Assembly (NCBI GenBank): GCA_963652365.1
Contig: CAVJTH010000026.1
Coordinates: forward strand, 1-36,199
Source: Hallerella sp963652365
GTDB taxonomy: Bacteria; Fibrobacterota; Fibrobacteria; Fibrobacterales; Fibrobacteraceae
Reading direction: 5' to 3'
Length of the DNA stretch: 36,199 nt
Below, in pieces: positions 31,512 through 36,199 of the stretch; the first letter of the stretch is position 1; every line of letters begins with the position of its first letter. Both the position numbers and the translations under genes were made by a program. The notes beneath the pieces were generated by a model that made no database searches, had not been told where the DNA came from, and was given only the letters and a program-made list of their open reading frames with translations.

Positions 31512-33983
31512 ATGGTCAAAAAGACAGCTACAGATAAATTAACCCTCGTCATCGCCGAAAAGCCAAGCGTCGCCGCCGACCTTGTCCGGGCCATTTCCGT
31601 CGGCGGAAAGTTCAAGAAGGAAAAAAGCCATTACGAAAACGACGCCTACATCGTCTCCTGGGCGCTAGGACACCTGGTAACGCTCTGCGATCCGAAGGAA
31701 ATCAGCGACAAGTACAAGACCTGGACCATGGATACGCTCCCCATTTTGCCCAAGACTTTCGAACTCAAGGCGATTCCGACATCCAAGTCGCAACTTTCGG
31801 CGCTCGGAAAGCTCATCCGCCGAAAGGACGTCGGAACGATCGTCAACGCGTGCGATGCGGGAAGAGAAGGCGAGCTGATCTTCCACTACATCCTGGAATT
31901 CGAAAAGGGAAAGACCGGTCTCAAGGACAAGGTTCTGCTCCGCCTGTGGATGCAGAGCATGACGCTGGCTTCCATCCGGGAGGCGTTCGAACATCTGCGG
32001 ACTCACGACGAAATGCAGAACCTTCTCGACGCGGCGCTGTCGCGATCGGAAGCGGACTGGCTCGTGGGAATCAACGGATCGCGCGGACTCACCGCCTACA
32101 ACAGCCGGTTCGGCGGTTTCCAGCTCACGCCCTGCGGACGCGTGCAGACCCCGACTCTCGCGATGATCGTGAACCGCGAAGAAGAACGAAACGCCTTCGT
32201 GTCAAGGCCCTACTGGACGATTCGGGGAACTTTCGAATCCGGCGGTTCCGAATACGCGGGCAAGTGGTTCAATCCCGACGTCAAATCCGACAAGGACAGA
32301 ATCTGGAGCGAATCTCAGGCGAACGCAATCGCCAAGAAGTGCCACGGCAAGACGGGAACCGTTTCCGAGACGACAAAGCCAAGCATCCAGAAGTGCGGAC
32401 CGCTCTACGACCTGACGACCCTCCAGCGCGAAGCGAACAACCGATTCGGATTCAGCGCCAAGACGACGCTTTCCATCGCACAGGCCCTCTACGAGCGCCA
32501 CAAGCTCACTTCCTACCCGCGAACCGACAGCCGCGCCCTGCCGGAGGATTACGTCGGAACCGTCAAGAAGACGCTCGCCACCATGGAAGGGAACCTCGAA
32601 AGGTTCGCCGCCAAGGCTCTCGAAAACGGCTGGGTAAGGAAGGATCCGCGCATCTTCAACAACGCCAAGATTTCGGACCACTTCGCCATCATCCCGACCG
32701 GCAACAAGATCAAGTCGCTCACCGAAGCGGAAATGAAAATCTACACGATGATCTGCCAGCGGTTCATCGCGGTCTTCTATCCGCCGGCCGAATATCTGAA
32801 CACGACGCGCATCACGGAAATCGAAGGCGAAAAGTTCCTCACCGAGGGAAAGATCCTAAAAACGCCCGGATTCAAGGAAGTCTATGGCAAAGCAGCCGAC
32901 GACGAAGCGAATTTAACCCCGCTCGTTTCCAACCTTGTCGTCAACACGGCAAAAGCCAAGGAATTCGAGATTTCCGCCGAAAAGACCAACCCGCCGCCGC
33001 GCTACACGGAAAGCTCGCTCCTCTCCATGATGGAAAACGCCGGGAAGCTTGTCAAGGACGACGAACTCGCCGACGCCATGAAGGACCGGGGCATGGGAAC
33101 ACCCGCGACACGGGCAGCCATCATCGAAAAGCTTATTTCCGACAAGTACATGATTCGCGAAGGCAAGGAACTTCTCCCGACGAGCAAGGCCTTTGGACTC
33201 ATCCACATCGCCCGCGCCATGAAGATAGAGAACCTCACGAGCCCGGAGCTCACCGGCGAATGGGAATACCAGCTTTCCCAGATCGAAAAGGGAAAGGAAA
33301 CCCGCGCGGACTTCATGAAGGGAATCGAGGAACTCACCACCAAGATGGTGAACAACATCCGAAATTTCAAGGAAGAAGACACCCGAAAGGAAGCCGAATT
33401 CAGCCCGGTCAACGGGAAAAAGGTCTTCGAAAGCGTGTCCCGCTACGAGACCGAGGACGGCATCCAGATTCGAAAGATTCTCGGCGGACGCAAGATGTCC
33501 GGCGAAGAAGTCGTGGAGCTTCTCGCCAAGGGAAAGATCGGTCCGCTGACCGGGTTCCGCTCCAAGCGCGGCATGGAATTTTCTGCCGGCCTAACCCTCG
33601 AAAAGGGAAAGATCCAGTTTGTCTTCGACAACAGCGAAGACGCAAGCGAAACGGAACTCGGCGAAGAACTCGGCATCTCGCCGCTCGACGGAAGTCCCGT
33701 TTACGATACGCTCACCGCCTACGTTTCAAAAAGCTATCTCGACAAGGCCAAGACGGGATTTCACCTGAACAAGGTAATCCTCGGAAAGGAAATTTCCGTC
33801 GCCGACCTGAAGAAGCTCCTCGCCGGCGAAAAGACGGATCTCATCCAGGGATTTCGCTCCGCCAAGACGCACCGCCTTTTCGACGCCTACTTGACGCTCG
33901 ACAAGACTACAGGAAAGATCAAGTTCGATTTTCCCCCACGCGTTCCCGGCAAGGGTCGCCGCTTCGCCAAGAAAAAGGAATAG
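31512..33983 (+). CDS. topB: DNA topoisomerase III (type IA)
   Basis: The 823-residue protein has a Toprim domain (IAEKPSV with Glu16; NACDAGREGE at 112-121), a GRVQTPTLAMI core segment, and the catalytic Tyr335 in TSYPRTDSR. After about residue 600 come two copies of the non-zinc C-terminal repeat (GRKMSGEEVVELLAKGK then GFRSKRG; GKEISVADLKKLLAGEK then GFRSAKT), and a basic tail. TopB passes single strands through a nick and resolves late replication and recombination structures. It is longer than E. coli TopB (653), mainly at the C-terminus. ATG 31512 has AAAGG upstream; the 31497 ATG overlaps the GT2 gene. Confidence 0.95.
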   Translation: MVKKTATDKLTLVIAEKPSVAADLVRAISVGGKFKKEKSHYENDAYIVSWALGHLVTLCDPKEISDKYKTWTMDTLPILPKTFELKAIPTSKSQLSALGKLIRRKDVGTIVNACDAGREGELIFHYILEFEKGKTGLKDKVLLRLWMQSMTLASIREAFEHLRTHDEMQNLLDAALSRSEADWLVGINGSRGLTAYNSRFGGFQLTPCGRVQTPTLAMIVNREEERNAFVSRPYWTIRGTFESGGSEYAGKWFNPDVKSDKDRIWSESQANAIAKKCHGKTGTVSETTKPSIQKCGPLYDLTTLQREANNRFGFSAKTTLSIAQALYERHKLTSYPRTDSRALPEDYVGTVKKTLATMEGNLERFAAKALENGWVRKDPRIFNNAKISDHFAIIPTGNKIKSLTEAEMKIYTMICQRFIAVFYPPAEYLNTTRITEIEGEKFLTEGKILKTPGFKEVYGKAADDEANLTPLVSNLVVNTAKAKEFEISAEKTNPPPRYTESSLLSMMENAGKLVKDDELADAMKDRGMGTPATRAAIIEKLISDKYMIREGKELLPTSKAFGLIHIARAMKIENLTSPELTGEWEYQLSQIEKGKETRADFMKGIEELTTKMVNNIRNFKEEDTRKEAEFSPVNGKKVFESVSRYETEDGIQIRKILGGRKMSGEEVVELLAKGKIGPLTGFRSKRGMEFSAGLTLEKGKIQFVFDNSEDASETELGEELGISPLDGSPVYDTLTAYVSKSYLDKAKTGFHLNKVILGKEISVADLKKLLAGEKTDLIQGFRSAKTHRLFDAYLTLDKTTGKIKFDFPPRVPGKGRRFAKKKE

Positions 33984-33986
33984 CCG

Positions 33987-34011
33987 CTATCGGGGATTCG
34001 TTTCCCGATAG
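33987..34011. terminator. Hairpin between converging topB and small lipoprotein gene
   Basis: CTATCGGG (33987-33994) and CCCGATAG (34004-34011) form a perfect 8-bp stem with a 9-nt loop, 3 nt past the topB stop. On the plus strand an AT-rich but not T-only tail follows, so it is a moderate terminator candidate for topB. Confidence 0.5.
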
Positions 34012-34038
34012 ATAATCTTAATCGGTCGCGAACGCAAT

Positions 34039-34254
34039 TCATTTGACACAAGAACTTTTGCGTCCAGATACTCTTTCGGAATCGGCAGAGCCATCCGGAT
34101 TTTTCACAAAAACGGTACTATCCAAAAAAGAATCCTCTTCATCTGAATCGCCACAAACGGACAGCATTCGAAATGAAAGCTTCTCACCGCTTTCTTCGCT
34201 ATCGATTGAACACGAGCAAAGGATTAGAATCAGGAATTGTAGAAGTTTTTTCAT
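34039..34254 (-). CDS. Small lipoprotein, possibly frameshifted
   Basis: The 71-residue product starts MKKLLQFLILILCSC, a lipoprotein signal with the lipidated cysteine at about residue 15. An acidic stretch follows, then the frame ends in a Ser/Arg-rich tail (DSERVSGRKSSCVK). ATG 34266 is also in frame, and neither start has a good ribosome site. A second frame opens near 34092 and reads PIPKEYLDAKVLVSNEL before stopping at 33987, just at the terminator hairpin. This looks more like a natural protein end than the current tail, so the gene may be frameshifted or the assembly may have an error. The DNA is AT-rich compared with its neighbours. Function unknown. Confidence 0.55.
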   Translation of the reverse strand: MKKLLQFLILILCSCSIDSEESGEKLSFRMLSVCGDSDEEDSFLDSTVFVKNPDGSADSERVSGRKSSCVK

Positions 34255-34290
34255 TTTTACATTCATGCTTGCGTTTCAAAAAAAAAGTCC

Positions 34291-35379
34291 TTATCTGTCC
34301 TTTATAAATTGCACCCCGTTTTTCTCCAGGGCGGGTCTCAAGATCGGCACGAGATTTTCCGTCTGCCGAAATTCCACAAGGCGGTCCAGGATGTCGTGCA
34401 GGCTATAGCTTTCCTCTTCGCGGACAAACGTATAGCCGAGAACCTGGCCATGGCGGACGATGACGACTCCGCGATCGCCGGGGAATCTCCCGGGAAGAAA
34501 CACCGCCATATCGGGAAGCGGCGCGCCGACGTCCGACTTTTTCGCCGGAGCGGCATTGCACGGGAAACGCCTTTCCGAAAGTTCCGATTCCAGGCAGAGC
34601 CTCGCCAGGACTTCCGACCCGAGCTCCTTCACGCGGATATCCGCAATGCCATCCAAAAGCCCCTTGAGCGGATTTCTCTTTCGACGAGAAAGGATTTCCA
34701 GCACGCGCATCCGGGAATTTCGCGCCGCTGTCGCATACAGGATTCCGCCTTTCCCGACAAAGTAAACGATTCCTGGAGCTTGCGGAATCTGGAAGATTCT
34801 CCGATCGTCGAAACCCTTGGGATAGACGACAGGGCGTTTTCCGCCGCGAAGAAGTTCGTCAATCGGCTCCAAGCCAAAACGTCCATGCGCTAGGAGCAGA
34901 ATTCGCGCCGCCGCAACCGCATCGTTCAACGCCCGATGCGATTCGAAATCCGGGAGTCCGAGCGACAAGGTCAAATCGTGCAGGCTGTACCTGGAAAGTC
35001 CGGGAAAGACCTTTCGCGAAAGCTTGACCGTGCAAAGTCTTTCCGGTGAAAAGTCCAGGCCGGAACGCTTCATCTCCGAGGCTACCGCGCCGTAGTCCGA
35101 AGCGACATTGTGCGCGACAAAGATGCGACCGTCGAGAAGTTTCGCGACTTTCCGGGCTATTTCGTCAAAAGTCGGAGCGTTCTGCAGTTTTTTCGGCGTA
35201 ATTCCCGTCAGATTCTGGATGAACGGGGAAAGTTCTTCCGATGTTTTCACGAAAGATTCAAAACTCTGCGTCACTTTCCAGTCATCGACCAGGACGATTC
35301 CGATTTCGATGATGCGCGCATAGCCGGGCTTTCCGCCCGTCGTTTCGACATCGACAACGGCAAAACGAGGATTTTCCAT
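34291..35379 (-). CDS. DEDDh exonuclease fused to a degenerate GIY-YIG-like domain
   Basis: The 362-residue protein begins with a DnaQ-type 3-prime to 5-prime exonuclease: Asp10 and Glu12 in VDVETTG, Asp95 in HNVASDYGAV, and His148/Asp153 in HRALNDA, the complete DEDDh set. From about 200 it has a UvrC-like GIY-YIG domain: PGIVYF (202-207), ILYATAARNSRMRV (213-226) and LESELSERRFP with Glu264. In this second domain the first Tyr is Val205 and the Gly of YxG is Thr217, so nicking activity is doubtful. DnaQ-UvrC-like fusions are known in several phyla, and their role in repair is poorly defined. Its ATG shares one base with the stop of the upstream gene. Confidence 0.87.
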   Translation of the reverse strand: MENPRFAVVDVETTGGKPGYARIIEIGIVLVDDWKVTQSFESFVKTSEELSPFIQNLTGITPKKLQNAPTFDEIARKVAKLLDGRIFVAHNVASDYGAVASEMKRSGLDFSPERLCTVKLSRKVFPGLSRYSLHDLTLSLGLPDFESHRALNDAVAAARILLLAHGRFGLEPIDELLRGGKRPVVYPKGFDDRRIFQIPQAPGIVYFVGKGGILYATAARNSRMRVLEILSRRKRNPLKGLLDGIADIRVKELGSEVLARLCLESELSERRFPCNAAPAKKSDVGAPLPDMAVFLPGRFPGDRGVVIVRHGQVLGYTFVREEESYSLHDILDRLVEFRQTENLVPILRPALEKNGVQFIKDR

Positions 35380-35930
35380 CAGCGGATATCAAAGTCTATC
35401 GAACTGTTCCCGTCTTCGACGCGGGCCTTCAGATGTTCCCCGCGCAACTTGGTATGCAGCGGAACGGAAAGCAGATACGAGACTCCGGCGACTTCCGAAG
35501 GAACCGCTTCCGCTTCCGAAACCGAAGACTTGTAAACCTGCTTGTTCCCGACCCAGACCGTGTAGGTAAAAGCGCGAGGATTTTCGCGATGCACCTGTTC
35601 CTCGGAAACGCAAAAATGCACGATGCCTCCAGCCGGAAGGGTTCGCAGGCTGTCCCGAATTACGCTCTCGGAAACATCGTCCGCTTCCAGGCGCATTCGC
35701 ATGTCCTTTTGCAGTTTTAAAGCGTCCTCGTATTCGATCGATACCCGTGTCTGCATGTCCTTGGGTATGGCGGATTCCCGAATGTCCCGCACGCGGGAAT
35801 TGTTCTGGTAGTATTCCCAACGCCCGTTGTCGTGCAAGATGACAATCTTCCCGTTTACGGTCGTCGCGGTCATGTCGTCCGCAACGGCAAGAACGGCAAG
35901 GCAAAAAAGCAAAGGCAAGATTTTTTTCAT
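35379..35930 (-). CDS. Exported protein of unknown function
   Basis: The 183-residue product has a signal peptide (MKKILPLLFCLAVLAVA) and then a short SH3-like beta segment (ATTVNGKIVILHDNGRWEYY), which resembles the 'DGrwv y' motif found in small bacterial surface proteins. A charged helix at about 55-95 and a C-terminal beta domain with FTYTVWVGNKQVYKS follow. The cysteine at residue 10 is inside the hydrophobic core, and I do not think it is lipidated. An in-frame TTG two codons upstream is less likely than ATG 35930. It is the first gene of a pair with the exonuclease (TGATG overlap). No family is recognised with confidence. Confidence 0.75.
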   Translation of the reverse strand: MKKILPLLFCLAVLAVADDMTATTVNGKIVILHDNGRWEYYQNNSRVRDIRESAIPKDMQTRVSIEYEDALKLQKDMRMRLEADDVSESVIRDSLRTLPAGGIVHFCVSEEQVHRENPRAFTYTVWVGNKQVYKSSVSEAEAVPSEVAGVSYLLSVPLHTKLRGEHLKARVEDGNSSIDFDIR

Positions 35931-35959
35931 CGTCAAGATTCCAGAAAGATTTCCTGGTA

Positions 35960-35965
35960 AATATA
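35960..35965 (-). promoter_or_regulatory. Candidate -10 box of the exported-protein/exonuclease pair
   Basis: TATATT on the minus strand, inside TGTATATTTACC, lies 29 nt before the ATG at 35930 and fits the TAT(A/C)TT box seen elsewhere. Confidence 0.4.
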
Positions 35966-35996
35966 CATTCCGAAATTCCGAAACGGAAAGCGGTGA

Positions 35997-36199
35997 TCAG
36001 AGCTTAGTTCAGAGAACTTGGAGCTTGGAGTCGCGGAGCGGCTGTTCAGAGCTTAGTGGATAGCTTTGCAGAGCGAGCCGTTACTTTCTGCCGAAAGGTT
36101 TTGTCGCGAAGCGAACTTTTCACGCTAGAACCTAAACGTTCGCAGAACTCCACTCTTCACACTCAACTCTCAACAAAGTTCTCAGCTCTAAGTTCTGAC
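35997..36199. repeat. Non-coding stretch with direct and inverted repeats, cut by the window end
   Basis: TCAGAGCTTAG occurs twice in the same direction (35997-36007 and 36046-36056). Near the window end CTAAGTTCTGA (36188-36198) is its inverted copy with one mismatch. Next to these, GAGAACTT (36012-36019) is matched by AAGTTCTC (36177-36184). The right side contains several imperfect GAGTTGA-like heptamers on the minus strand. No gene is seen here. Confidence 0.6.

Noticed and set aside
31850..34015. A 721-codon same-strand frame overlapping topB
   Set aside because: The product is a shifted, Arg/Gln-rich reading of topB with no domains; topB has its catalytic Tyr and Toprim motifs intact.

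Overview
The window looks like a fibrolytic, Gram-negative, Fibrobacter-like chromosome segment. It has an Omp85/BamA gene, several lipoproteins with serine-rich linkers, a pectin-degrading pair (PL11 rhamnogalacturonan lyase and GH43 arabinanase-like enzyme), a type-A-like C-terminal sorting domain and a DUF4353-type lipoprotein. These traits are visible in the sequence; the lineage is inferred from them. Coding density is high. Many neighbouring genes share ATGA or TGATG stop/start overlaps.

Layout. 1-490: a terminator from upstream and a small lipoprotein in AT-rich DNA. 491-4524 (minus): bamA - ompH/skp - fic, read in that order. 4625-5677 (minus): a helical lipoprotein. 5790-7199 (plus): a divergent GT5 (glycogen-synthase-like) enzyme whose stop codon overlaps that of a converging Ser-rich lipoprotein (7196-8347, minus). 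8499-10181 (plus): a tail-anchored Ser/Thr kinase and a CvpA-family membrane protein. 10269-15895 (minus): the PL11 and GH43 pectinase genes, each with its own promoter. 15993-17854 (minus): a two-gene type II restriction-modification system. 17855-18661: an unassigned region with a long direct repeat. 18662-20574 (plus): protoporphyrinogen oxidase, tRNA-Leu(UAA) and a small cytosolic protein. 20577-25506 (minus): ftsX - envC-like - holB - recJ, tightly coupled. 25548-27945 (plus): ybbR-like - tsaD - small exported protein. 27956-30163 (minus): a large DUF4353 lipoprotein. 30370-33983 (plus): a GT2 glycosyltransferase and topoisomerase III. 33987-35930 (minus): a small exported protein, a DEDDh exonuclease with a GIY-YIG-like domain, and a small, possibly frameshifted lipoprotein. 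35997-36199: a repeat-rich non-coding stretch cut by the window end.

How the genes fit together. The PL11 enzyme should cut the rhamnogalacturonan-I backbone and the GH43 enzyme should trim its arabinan side chains. Both genes carry the same 5-4-5 palindrome (TTGTC-N4-GACAA, the layout of a CRP/FNR-type box) at matching distances from the start codon and from a possible -10 box. This is the strongest new observation in the window and suggests a dedicated activator of pectin use. Other clusters serve outer-membrane biogenesis (BamA/OmpH), division-linked wall hydrolysis (FtsX/EnvC-like) and DNA maintenance (RecJ, HolB, TopB, exonuclease).

Reading upstream regions side by side suggests a -10 box close to TAT(A/C)TT, usually with no clear -35. 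Three genes may make leaderless mRNAs. All promoter calls were made by eye and are not experimentally supported.
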